DNA from: Desulfovibrionaceae bacterium UBA930
Lineage (GTDB): Bacteria; Desulfobacterota; Desulfovibrionia; Desulfovibrionales; Desulfovibrionaceae
Direction: 5' to 3'
Assembly (NCBI GenBank): GCA_002293605.1
Contig: DBDO01000053.1
Location: forward strand, 1-15,543
Length of the DNA: 15,543 nucleotides
Shown: one piece after another, positions 1 through 5,625 of the stretch
Layout of the letters: each line of letters opens with the position of its first letter
Numbering within the stretch: position 1 is the first letter of the stretch
Translations under genes and position numbers: made by a program
The notes under the pieces: generated by a model
Told to the model about the DNA's origin: nothing
Database searches by the model: none
Seen by the model: only the letters and a program-made list of their open reading frames with translations

Positions 1-719
1 TTGCATGGCCCCATTTGGGCCCCATAGGGATTGGTGTAGGTTTGAGAGGTATTGGCCGAGGGCAGATCATAGGGATGCATGCCCGCCGCTTCAGCTGCCT
101 TGTAAAACAACTGGGCGGAATAGGTGCGTTTTTGCGCGGGCAGGGGAAAATCGCTCGAGCGATCCGGGGCAAAAGGGTTGCCCCCCTTGCCCTTGCCGAC
201 AATCTTGCCCTTGACGCTCCAGGCTGTGCCTGAGGTTCCAAAGACCTTTTCGGCCTTATCGAAAAAGGGCTCCAATTCTTTGTAGCTGAGGCCGAAGTCC
301 TGAATGCTCATGCCTTCGGGAATGAAGTTCTTGCCGTAGCGCTCTTCATAATGGCTGCGCAGGCGAAGCTCCACCGGGTCAACGCGAAAATGCACGCCCG
401 ACCAGTGCAGCCCGGCTCCGCCCGTGCCTGTGCCGGGCAAAAAGACCGAAAGCTGGCGGTAAGGCACGGCTGCTTGCTCTGCATTGTGTCTGAAGCTTAC
501 GGTACCCTTTGACAGATCCTGAAAGATTTTACGGCGGGTATTGTAGCTCAGTTCATCCATGCTCTGGGGATAGGAACCGAGCGGGTAGCTATCGTGCGCC
601 GGGCCGCGCTCAAGCGCGACAACGCGCAGGCCCGCCTCGGTCAGTTCCTTGGCCATGATGGCCCCTGTCCAGCCGAAACCTACCAGGACAGCATCAACTT
701 TTTGCAGTACTTTCGCCAT
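1..719 (-). CDS. GMC-family FAD oxidoreductase, gluconate 2-dehydrogenase large-subunit type (partial)
   Basis: The gene reads leftwards from ATG at 719 and leaves the window, so only about the first 239 residues are visible. Near the N-terminus is the nucleotide-binding motif GFGWTG (residues 14-19) in a beta-alpha-beta context ending in VVALERGP, which is the FAD ADP-binding fold of GMC oxidoreductases. Around residue 100 the Gly-rich run PGTGTGGAGLHWSG fits the second FAD contact of this family. There is no signal peptide. In gluconate 2-dehydrogenase-like enzymes the flavin subunit is exported together with its Tat-bearing small subunit, and that partner gene lies just upstream with only 3 bases between its stop and this ATG. 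AAGGGGG lies about 7 bases before the ATG. Expected role: periplasmic oxidation of a sugar or sugar acid, passing electrons to a cytochrome c subunit that would lie beyond the left edge. The substrate cannot be read from this fragment. Confidence 0.88.
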   Translation of the reverse strand, partial: MAKVLQKVDAVLVGFGWTGAIMAKELTEAGLRVVALERGPAHDSYPLGSYPQSMDELSYNTRRKIFQDLSKGTVSFRHNAEQAAVPYRQLSVFLPGTGTGGAGLHWSGVHFRVDPVELRLRSHYEERYGKNFIPEGMSIQDFGLSYKELEPFFDKAEKVFGTSGTAWSVKGKIVGKGKGGNPFAPDRSSDFPLPAQKRTYSAQLFYKAAEAAGMHPYDLPSANTSQTYTNPYGAQMGPC

Positions 720-722
720 GTT

Positions 723-1502
723 CTACCCCCTTTCTCCGCTGATGGAGACCGGCGGGAAGGGATACTTCTCCCCCCTCTCCACCCAGTCCATATAGTCCGC
801 CCTGGCACCGGGAAAGGCAATGAGCTTCCAGCCTGCCAGGCCCCGGTTGCCTCCGTGAACAGGGTCGCTGAAAAAACCTTCACGGGTGTTCTGAAGCAAA
901 AAGGCAAAAAAGGTCTTGGAGGGCAGTTTGCTGAACTGTGCCTCGCCGGATTCCATGAGTGCGAGCAGCGCGTCCTGCCGTTCGGGCGGCAGTTCGGCAA
1001 AAGGCTTGCCCTGGCTTTTTTCGGCAAAGGCGTTCGCTTCCGCAATGCCCAGACGGTACACTTCCCTGGGCGTAAGCGGGAGCTGGTAGCCGAAGAGCGG
1101 GTCCGCATCAGGATGAAAGGGGCCCTGCATATACCAGTTGGCCCCAACGCCATAGGGCGTTTGCATCTGATTATCTATAAATTCCGCGGCCCCGGCTTCC
1201 AAGGCTCCAGGCCCCAGACTATCTTTGGGAATAAGACGGCTGACAGCCGCCTGAAGAAAGGCGAACTCTTCCTGCGTAAAAAAGCTGGGCTGATAGGCGC
1301 GGACCAGAAGCCCCCCAACCTGCCTTGCCCCAGCCTGAGGGGGGGGCGCTGCGGGCGCGATAACCGCTCCTGGCGGCGCCTGCCTTGCCGTGGACGCGGC
1401 TGAAGCATTCAGAGCAAGGCCGCTCAGGGCCAAGGCGGGAACGGCCGCCAGCCCCTGCATCAAAAAATCCCTGCGCGATTGCTGTTTGGTCTTTCGCGGC
1501 AT
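723..1502 (-). CDS. Tat-exported gluconate 2-dehydrogenase subunit 3 family protein
   Basis: A 259-residue protein. The N-terminus has a twin-arginine signal, SRRDFLM with R10 and R11, then a hydrophobic stretch ending near ALNASA (about residue 36), which is a likely signal peptidase site. I chose the ATG at 1502 because AAGGAGG lies 7-8 bases upstream; an in-frame ATG at 1550 has no such site and would bury the Tat motif. The mature part starts with a Pro/Ala-rich linker, then has the helical, aromatic-rich sequence typical of the small (gamma) subunit, for example EFAFLQAAVSRLIPKD and AGWKLIAFPGARADYMDW. In this family the subunit carries the flavin subunit through the Tat pathway and supports the periplasmic complex. 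It is the first gene of an operon with the flavin subunit downstream. The family call rests on these motifs and on the neighbour; the exact substrate is unknown. Confidence 0.87.
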   Translation of the reverse strand: MPRKTKQQSRRDFLMQGLAAVPALALSGLALNASAASTARQAPPGAVIAPAAPPPQAGARQVGGLLVRAYQPSFFTQEEFAFLQAAVSRLIPKDSLGPGALEAGAAEFIDNQMQTPYGVGANWYMQGPFHPDADPLFGYQLPLTPREVYRLGIAEANAFAEKSQGKPFAELPPERQDALLALMESGEAQFSKLPSKTFFAFLLQNTREGFFSDPVHGGNRGLAGWKLIAFPGARADYMDWVERGEKYPFPPVSISGERG

Positions 1503-1593
1503 AGAAAAATCCTCCTTGAAGGGGTTTAAGAAAAAAGAAACTCGGCACAATATATATGCTTTTCTATATATGTTTTCCTAAAACCCTGATCCT

Positions 1594-1599
1594 TGTCAA
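1594..1599 (-). promoter_or_regulatory. possible -35 element (TTGACA) for the dehydrogenase operon
   Basis: On the minus strand a consensus TTGACA is followed by AT-rich DNA with TATATA runs at about 1549-1570. The best TATATA lies about 23 bases away, longer than the usual 16-18, and the 17-base position reads AAAACA. This is a weak sigma70-like candidate in the only region where the promoter of this operon can lie. Confidence 0.3.
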
Positions 1600-1610
1600 G
1601 AAAAAGCTTC

Positions 1611-1637
1611 CTGTCATCGCTCTCTTCTGTCATCGCT
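1611..1637. repeat. 11-bp direct repeat with 16-bp period upstream of ilvE
   Basis: CTGTCATCGCT occurs at 1611-1621 and again, exactly, at 1627-1637. The 16-bp spacing puts the copies about one and a half helical turns apart. It lies in the divergent promoter region between the dehydrogenase operon and ilvE, so it may be a pair of regulator half-sites. The bound protein is unknown. Confidence 0.5.
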
Positions 1638-1659
1638 GTGTTTTCGGGCAGATATTTTC

Positions 1660-1671
1660 GTCAATATTGAC
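1660..1671. promoter_or_regulatory. 12-bp perfect palindrome overlapping a TTGACA box upstream of ilvE
   Basis: GTCAATATTGAC is a perfect palindrome, and its right half forms part of TTGACA (1667-1672) on the plus strand. TTGACA could be the -35 of an ilvE promoter, although the matching -10 (ACTTTT at 1691, 18 bases on) is poor. The overlap suggests an operator. Function is inferred from position only. Confidence 0.4.
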
Positions 1672-1770
1672 AAGCTCCGGCAAAAAGCGCACTTTTCTCC
1701 ATTCGGCACACACGGCGGGCATCCGGCGCAGTGCTTTCCCTGCCGCCCGCGCATACACGGAGTATTCCCC

Positions 1771-2856
1771 ATGCGGATCGACTATCAGCTTCTTCCCGAG
1801 TCCGAGCGTAAAATGCCGCCCTCTTCCGGGGAAAACCTGGGCTTTGGCACGCGGCGCACCAATCATATGTTCCTCATGAACTATGCCGATGGCGAATGGC
1901 GCAATCCCCGCATCGTCCCCTACGGCCCGATTTCCCTCATGCCGGGGGCCATGTGTCTGCACTACGGCCAGACTCTTTTTGAAGGCATTAAGGCCTTCAG
2001 GCATGCCGATGGGGAAATCTACACCTTCCGCCCGGACAAGAATGCAGAGCGCTCCAACCTCTCGGCAAAAATCCTCTGCATGCCCTCCATTCCCGTGCCG
2101 CTCTATCTGGAGGCCCTGCACCGGCTCATCGATGTCGAACGCGAGTGGTGCCCTACGCTTCCCGAATCCTCCCTGTATATCCGCCCCTTCATGTTCGCGA
2201 CCCAGGACGCCCTGGGCGTCAAGCCGAGCAAGGAATATATTTTCTGCATCATGCTTTCGCCGAGCGGCCCCTATTATCCGGGCGGTTTTTCCAAGGCCAT
2301 TCGGCTTCTGGTGACCAAAACCTTCCACCGGGCCGTTTCCGGTGGCACGGGCGAGGCCAAGGCCGGGGGGAATTACGCCGCCTCCCTGCGGGCCGCAGAA
2401 CACGCCTACGCCCAGAACGCGGCCCAGGTGCTTTACTTAAGCGCTGACAACAGCCAGATAGAAGAAGTCGGCTCCATGAACCATTTTCATGTGCGCAAAG
2501 ACGGCAGCTTCGTCATTCCGGCCTTTACCGATACTATTTTGCGCTCCATCACCGCGCTTTCCGTACTCGAACTGGGCAGGCTGGGCCTCATCAAGGCCAG
2601 AGAGGAAAGCATCAAAATCGATGATTTTCTTAAAGATGTCGCTTCCGGAGAAATCATTGAGGCCGGAGGCTTCGGCACTGCTGCCGTGATCAGCCCGGTG
2701 AATGAATACCTGCTTGAAGACGGCACGGTCATCAAAGTCGGAACAGGCGAAATCGGAGCCCACTCCAGGGCCCTTTATGAACTGTATTCCGCCTTCCAAA
2801 CCGGCCTGCAGCCCGCCCCTTCAGGCTGGCTACACAAGGTGGAGCACTATGTGTAA
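1771..2856 (+). CDS. ilvE: branched-chain amino acid aminotransferase
   Basis: A 361-residue fold-type IV PLP enzyme that interconverts Leu, Ile and Val with their 2-oxo acids using glutamate/2-oxoglutarate, in the cytoplasm. The length suits the long BCAT subgroup (about 350-370 residues). Visible landmarks are HYGQTLFEGIKAF (residues 64-76), RPDKNAERSN (87-96), the PLP-binding lysine K197 in GEAKAGGNYAAS, EEVGSMNHFHV (231-241) where the family usually has EVGTMN, and GGFGTAAVISPV near residue 300, which contacts the PLP phosphate. The ATG at 1771 has GGAG about 9 bases upstream. The gene stands alone: it diverges from the dehydrogenase operon and converges on a lipoprotein gene across a strong hairpin. 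Serine for threonine in the EVG(S)MN motif is a mild variation. No in-frame damage is seen. Confidence 0.95.
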   Translation: MRIDYQLLPESERKMPPSSGENLGFGTRRTNHMFLMNYADGEWRNPRIVPYGPISLMPGAMCLHYGQTLFEGIKAFRHADGEIYTFRPDKNAERSNLSAKILCMPSIPVPLYLEALHRLIDVEREWCPTLPESSLYIRPFMFATQDALGVKPSKEYIFCIMLSPSGPYYPGGFSKAIRLLVTKTFHRAVSGGTGEAKAGGNYAASLRAAEHAYAQNAAQVLYLSADNSQIEEVGSMNHFHVRKDGSFVIPAFTDTILRSITALSVLELGRLGLIKAREESIKIDDFLKDVASGEIIEAGGFGTAAVISPVNEYLLEDGTVIKVGTGEIGAHSRALYELYSAFQTGLQPAPSGWLHKVEHYV

Positions 2857-2895
2857 TGACCGCCAGAGGTCTCAGGCCCCTGGACCCCGCAATTT

Positions 2896-2976
2896 CTGAC
2901 AGCAAGCACATGCAGCAAGGGCCGACTCCGCCTGGTGGAGGAGTCGGCCCTTGCTGCATGTGCATACTGTTGTCAG
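2896..2976. terminator. large hairpin between convergent genes (24-bp perfect stem)
   Basis: Bases 2906-2929 and 2940-2963 are perfect inverted copies of 24 bp around a 10-base loop. An outer pair, CTGACA (2896-2901) and TGTCAG (2971-2976), can extend it. It sits between the ends of ilvE (2856) and the lipoprotein gene, whose stop codon lies in the outer right arm. The position fits a bidirectional terminator, but neither side has a T-run, so it may act as an mRNA 3' stabiliser or Rho-assisted stop instead. Confidence 0.7.
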
Positions 2977-3701
2977 GGAACGGATATAGCTGGCGGCGGG
3001 GCGTCAAACTTGACGGAAGCCCCCGGAAGCGCGGCAGGAACAGGTTGCAAGGCGGCTGGAACCGGCTGGAGGGACAAGGACGAAGCCGGAGAATCTGCAC
3101 GCGGAGACACCGAAGCACCGGGCGTTGCGGGAGAAGGAACAGGCATGAGATGGGAAGACGGCGCTACGGCGGCCCCTGACGGAGCGGCTGTTCCGGGTGG
3201 GCCTGCCGATCCTGATACGGCAGAAGGAGAAGAAGAAAGAGGCGCAATCTGTGGTTGGGTCTGGGCCGGGGGCGGGGCCTGTGGTACGGCTTGTGGCGCA
3301 GTCTGCGGCGCGGTCTGAGCCCCTGTCTGGGGCACCGCGATTGCCGGATGTATGCGAGAAGCGGACACGCAGCCCGGTGGGCATATGAGATCCGGCTGCA
3401 AAAGCGAATCCGGCGCGGGTGCGACAGACGGCTTGGCCGCTGTGCGGACCTTGCCCTTGCCTTTCTTTTTCGGCTTGGCCTTGGCGTAGCGCGCCGAAGA
3501 ACTCTTCACTGGCGCAGCCGCAACTACCGGAGAGCCAACGCAGTTTTCAAAGGCCTGCCCGCGAATCGCATAGCTCTTCCAGCCCCCGTCCTGAACGCCT
3601 GCCGTCATGGTGCCTTCCGGCTTCGCGCACCCGGACAGGGTGCCGCTCAAGGCCAGAAAAAAGAATAATCCTACATAAAGTATGCCATGCCGCGCTTTCA
3701 T
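2973..3701 (-). CDS. Pro/Ala-rich lipoprotein, function unknown
   Basis: A 242-residue protein with a lipoprotein signal: a short charged start, a hydrophobic core and the lipobox LSGC with the acylated cysteine at residue 25. The adjacent residues AKPE carry no Asp at +2, so outer-membrane sorting is plausible. Only residues 30-70 look folded (GGWKSYAIRGQAFENCVGSP). A Lys-rich basic patch (about 73-87) and then a long low-complexity Pro/Ala/Ser/Gln tail follow, with small internal repeats such as QTAPQTAPQAVPQAP and LQPVPAA twice in a row. Three further cysteines (C54 and ICPPGC) could form disulfides. GAGG lies about 8 bases before the ATG at 3701. The tail resembles periplasmic spanning or peptidoglycan-contacting linkers, but I do not recognise the family. 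Confidence 0.8.
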   Translation of the reverse strand: MKARHGILYVGLFFFLALSGTLSGCAKPEGTMTAGVQDGGWKSYAIRGQAFENCVGSPVVAAAPVKSSSARYAKAKPKKKGKGKVRTAAKPSVAPAPDSLLQPDLICPPGCVSASRIHPAIAVPQTGAQTAPQTAPQAVPQAPPPAQTQPQIAPLSSSPSAVSGSAGPPGTAAPSGAAVAPSSHLMPVPSPATPGASVSPRADSPASSLSLQPVPAALQPVPAALPGASVKFDAPPPAISVP

Positions 3702-3823
3702 GCGGAGCCTCGCTGCAAAAGAGATATGGAAGGCTTGGGCGCAAAGCCGTAAGGCATGCGCTGAACACTCCCCTACCTTCCCTTATCGGCCTAAGCGGGC
3801 ATATCTTTAACTGTTCTGTTTCA

Positions 3824-3976
3824 AAAAGTTTGGCTCTAGTTGCGCAAGCTGTTGAAGAGCCAGATTCCCTTTGGAATTACCGGGACAGCAGTCATTTATC
3901 GTTTTCTTTGAAAATCAATGCTTTTTCGCTGATAGCATCAAGTCTCAACAGCTAAAGCAACTAGAGCCAAAAGCTT
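3824..3976. repeat. near-identical 8-bp flanking direct repeats (target duplication)
   Basis: The 8 bases left of the element at 3832-3968 (3824-3831, AAAAGTTT) match the 8 bases right of it (3969-3976, AAAAGCTT) at 7 of 8 positions in the same orientation. This is what an 8-bp target-site duplication with one later change would leave. Confidence 0.55.
3832..3968. mobile_element. 137-bp MITE-like element, possibly ISL3-type ends
   Basis: The ends are inverted copies of 24 bp: 3832-3855 begins GGCTCTAGTTGC and continues AGCTGTTGA, and 3945-3968 is its reverse complement with only the central 3 bases different (21 of 24 match). The 89-bp interior has no open reading frame of note. Near-identical 8-bp direct repeats flank it. 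ISL3-family insertion sequences make 8-bp duplications and have ends starting with GG, so this looks like a non-autonomous derivative mobilised by such a transposase. No transposase of that family is present here. The left end also contains an internal GGCTCT/AGAGCC dyad (3832-3837 and 3856-3861). It lies between the lipoprotein gene and the AT-rich island. Confidence 0.65.
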
Positions 3977-4071
3977 TTTGAGAAGCCCCTACTCCTGTCC
4001 GTGCGTTTTTCCCTTGGCGGGAAAATACCTGGCAAGGTCAAGCAATCTTTTGGGGGACAGACGGCAATTTG

Positions 4072-4263
4072 TTATGATTTATAAATCACTATTTTCTTCG
4101 GGTGGGATAACTCTTTCAAAAGGCATAGGATAAAATTATTGGTTAAAATTTCACTTTCCTTGCATTTTTTGTCGACTTGCTCTGCAAGGGCATTGACTTT
4201 ATTTCTCAATCTTTCTTCAAGTTTGGCTTGTCTTTCTTTGCTTTGAAAGCCTTTAACGATAGA
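4072..4263 (-). pseudogene. possible 3' remnant of a decayed gene with a charged helical C-terminus
   Basis: The minus strand stays open for 63 codons with no ATG and encodes a strongly helical, charged segment, ERQAKLEERLRNKVNALAEQ, followed by a short hydrophobic stretch and IVIYKS at the stop (4072-4074). Upstream, another frame gives plausible residues (VYDGELTRRYRISMCGN, about 4260-4312), as if a frameshift near 4250 had split one gene. A further piece with HIDFDKLLNESK lies around 4325-4370. The helical composition is typical of phage or plasmid accessory proteins. No family is recognised, and chance openness in AT-rich DNA is the alternative. Confidence 0.3.
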
Positions 4264-4533
4264 TTACCGCACATACTTATTCTATATCTGCGTGTTAACT
4301 CTCCATCGTATACAATACTCAGCATTTAGATTCATTAAGTAATTTGTCAAAGTCTATATGTGGATTAATATTTGAAGAAATTTATCTTGATTTTGCTAAC
4401 TTGTCAGGTGTCATATTATGTCTTGATTGTACTTTAATTGAAAAGAAGATACTTAAAAAATAATAGAAGAGAAAATTTTTTTTGAGTGTTATTTATCTAT
4501 ATATTATTATGTATTTATTTTGATTAAATAAAA

Positions 4534-4576
4534 AAAATGCTAGCAGAATAATATTTAATTTTTCCACTAGCATTTT
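4534..4576 (-). terminator. Rho-independent terminator of the small-protein operon
   Basis: AAAATGCTAG at 4534-4543 pairs perfectly with CTAGCATTTT at 4567-4576. Read on the minus strand the stem is followed by a T-rich run (A-run at 4528-4537 on the plus strand). It lies 5 bases after the stop of the last gene of the minus-strand operon. Confidence 0.75.
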
Positions 4577-4580
4577 ATAT

Positions 4581-4745
4581 CTATTTTTTATCTAATATCT
4601 TTTCAACTTTCTTTCTTGTTTCGTCATCACCTCCAACTCCACCTCCTCCACTACTTCCGCCCCTTGCAGGAGGGTTTTCAGTTGGGCGGGAGGTATGAGT
4701 TTCAATTTTTCCTTCGCCTGTTCTCCGACCTTGATTATCAGCCAT
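4581..4745 (-). CDS. small Gly-rich peptide with charged C-terminal helix, unknown function
   Basis: A 54-residue protein that starts MADNQGRR. I chose the ATG at 4745 because GGAGGGG lies 5-6 bases before it; an in-frame ATG at 4772 has no clear ribosome site. Residues 1-27 are polar with several Thr/Arg, residues 28-39 are a Gly/Ser linker (GGSSGGGGVGG), and the end is a short charged helix, DDETRKKVEKILDKK. It has no cysteines and no membrane segment. It is the last gene of the small operon, 31 bases after the zinc-ribbon-like gene and just before a terminator. No family is recognised. The disordered middle suggests a flexible tether rather than an enzyme. Confidence 0.6.
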   Translation of the reverse strand: MADNQGRRTGEGKIETHTSRPTENPPARGGSSGGGGVGGDDETRKKVEKILDKK

Positions 4746-4776
4746 AATCCCCTCCAAGTTTAATATTTTCAAAGAA

Positions 4777-4989
4777 TCAATCAGCAGAGTTCGGATAACA
4801 ATACGGGCAATTATTTTGTCCCATATTGTAATATGTTTTGAATGGTTCTTCTAAAAAAGTCTTTTGATGAGCCGTGCAATACGTAGTGCCCTTTTCTGGT
4901 TGTTTCCAATAGTTGCGGTCTATTTTTGAACAGCTCATGCAATATTTAGGGTGTTCAAATCCTGTCCTATCAACATAAATATAACTCAT
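4777..4989 (-). CDS. 70-aa zinc-binding protein, unknown function
   Basis: A small protein with regularly spaced metal-ligand pairs: C17-x2-C20, C38-x2-H41 and C61-x2-C64. Three such pairs could make one four-ligand zinc site plus a half site, or a treble-clef-like fold. It is rich in aromatic residues (many Tyr) and has no signal or membrane segment. GAGG lies about 6 bases before the ATG at 4989. The gene belongs to the minus-strand operon, between the 35-residue CxxC protein and the Gly-rich peptide. Small zinc proteins of this type are common in phage and island cargo as adaptors or nucleic-acid binders, but nothing here fixes its role. Codon use is AT-rich, like the rest of the island. 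Confidence 0.7.
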   Translation of the reverse strand: MSYIYVDRTGFEHPKYCMSCSKIDRNYWKQPEKGTTYCTAHQKTFLEEPFKTYYNMGQNNCPYCYPNSAD

Positions 4990-5012
4990 ATTTTCCTCTT
5001 TATTTTTATGAT

Positions 5013-5120
5013 TTATGAAATATTTTCAGTAAAACCTCTTAACATAACGCGATTCCAGCCAAGTTTTCCATTACATTGAGGACAGCGACCACTTTCTCTA
5101 ATTGTGTCAAGAACAGACAT
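5013..5120 (-). CDS. 35-aa CxxC mini-protein
   Basis: A very short gene, MSVLDTIRESGRCPQCNGKL and 15 more residues. It is supported by a near-perfect ribosome site, GGAGGAAAG, directly before the ATG at 5120. The CPQC motif (C13, C16) followed by NGKLGW is typical of a zinc-ribbon half, so a dimer or a partner protein would be needed to complete a zinc site. The first base of its Shine-Dalgarno lies right after the TAA of the membrane-protein gene, so the two are probably translationally coupled. The gene is easily missed because of its size. Function is unknown. The strong ribosome site and operon position are the main evidence that it is real. Confidence 0.6.
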   Translation of the reverse strand: MSVLDTIRESGRCPQCNGKLGWNRVMLRGFTENIS

Positions 5121-5129
5121 CTTTCCTCC

Positions 5130-5447
5130 TTATATAAAGAATTGATAAATCCAGACTGCCACGCATAAAAGGGCGATATATTCCATAGTCACAAAGAAAA
5201 GCGTATGCTTTCCCTTAACTCTTACTTCCTCTCCTCTTTCCATATCCACGAGCTTTCTTGCTGCACGGCAGTTCACCTTACGCCCGATGAACCACACCAG
5301 AGGAGCAGATAGGAGAAGGAATAAGCCTCGCAGAATGGTTTAGTTGTATTCACCGCCGAAAATTTGGTCAGATACCAACTCTCCGCACACGATGAAAGCC
5401 ACAGGAATAATGAAAGTGAAAATACCGAAGCCAGACCAAATAAGCAT
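5130..5447 (-). pseudogene. two-helix membrane protein gene interrupted by one in-frame TAA
   Basis: From the ATG at 5447 (GGAG 8 bases upstream) the frame reads MLIWSGFGIFTFIIPVAFIV and on to IFGGEYN (35 residues), then TAA at 5342-5340. It continues in the same frame for 69 more residues to a second TAA at 5132-5130. The two parts fit together: a first hydrophobic helix (about 7-22), then, after the stop, LFLLLSAPLVWFIGR (helix 2), a soluble GEEVRVKGKHTLFFVTMEY segment and a last hydrophobic helix. This matches what I recall of a widespread family of uncharacterised small membrane proteins, about 105-120 residues, with a WSGxG start and an H-[ST]-LFF-x2-MEY motif near the end. Nothing else in the frame is damaged, so this is a recent nonsense mutation, a read-through stop, or a sequencing error. 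Confidence 0.72.
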
Positions 5448-5549
5448 AGTGCAACTCCAAGACCGCTTTGGGGAAAGAATTTTGACACTTATGACGCAGG
5501 AGATAGTATTTTCTTTTATTTCAGTGAGTTAATAAATAAGGCCAATCTC

Positions 5550-5590
5550 GTTAGCCTAATGATTAACATGTTGTTAGTCTATAGGCTAAC
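5550..5590. promoter_or_regulatory. 41-bp nested palindromic operator between regulator and small-protein operon
   Basis: The outer arms GTTAGCCTA (5550-5558) and TAGGCTAAC (5582-5590) are perfect inverted copies. The inner arms GATTAACA (5561-5568) and TGTTAGTC (5572-5579) match at 7 of 8 positions. Both pairs share the same centre, 5570, and 17 of 20 symmetric base pairs agree overall. Four GTTAnnCTA-like half-sites result, which suits two dimers of an Xre-type regulator, and such a regulator is encoded at 5625. The right half overlaps the -10 box of the minus-strand promoter. Confidence 0.75.
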
Positions 5591-5606
5591 CCGCTGTAGA
5601 AGTCAA
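5578..5606 (-). promoter_or_regulatory. sigma70-type promoter of the small-protein operon
   Basis: On the minus strand TTGACT (5606-5601) and TATAGA (5583-5578) are separated by exactly 17 bases. The -10 box lies inside the palindromic operator, so binding there should repress. The start would be near 5570, about 120 bases before the membrane-protein ATG. Confidence 0.65.
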
Positions 5607-5608
5607 GC

Positions 5609-5625
5609 TGTATACAATGGATAAA
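5609..5625 (+). promoter_or_regulatory. -10 box placed for leaderless expression of the Xre regulator
   Basis: TACAAT (5613-5618) ends 6 bases before the ATG at 5625, so transcription would begin at or next to the A of that ATG. There is no Shine-Dalgarno before this ATG. The -35 position (5590-5595, CCCGCT) is poor, as expected if the promoter is weak or activated from the adjacent operator. Confidence 0.45.

Larger units (their letters stand above)
3985..4580. other. AT-rich gene-free stretch at the left of the island
   Basis: About 600 bases with no intact gene. Base composition turns sharply AT-rich from roughly 4080 onward. A small hairpin, TTTTCCC (4007-4013) with GGGAAAA (4019-4025), lies near the GC-rich edge. 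On the minus strand 4072-4263 stays open and looks coding-like (next entry); beyond it stops occur in every frame. This looks like decayed imported DNA. Confidence 0.6.

Noticed and set aside
594..1403. A 269-codon plus-strand frame opposite the Tat-exported subunit
   Set aside because: It covers the reverse of a gene with a clear Tat signal and ribosome site, and its product shows no domain.
5273..5488. A 71-codon minus-strand frame with hydrophobic content
   Set aside because: It overlaps the membrane-protein gene in a different frame, and its product ends abruptly at CGSSGVR. The frame starting at 5447 has a better ribosome site and matches a known protein pattern on both sides of its internal stop.
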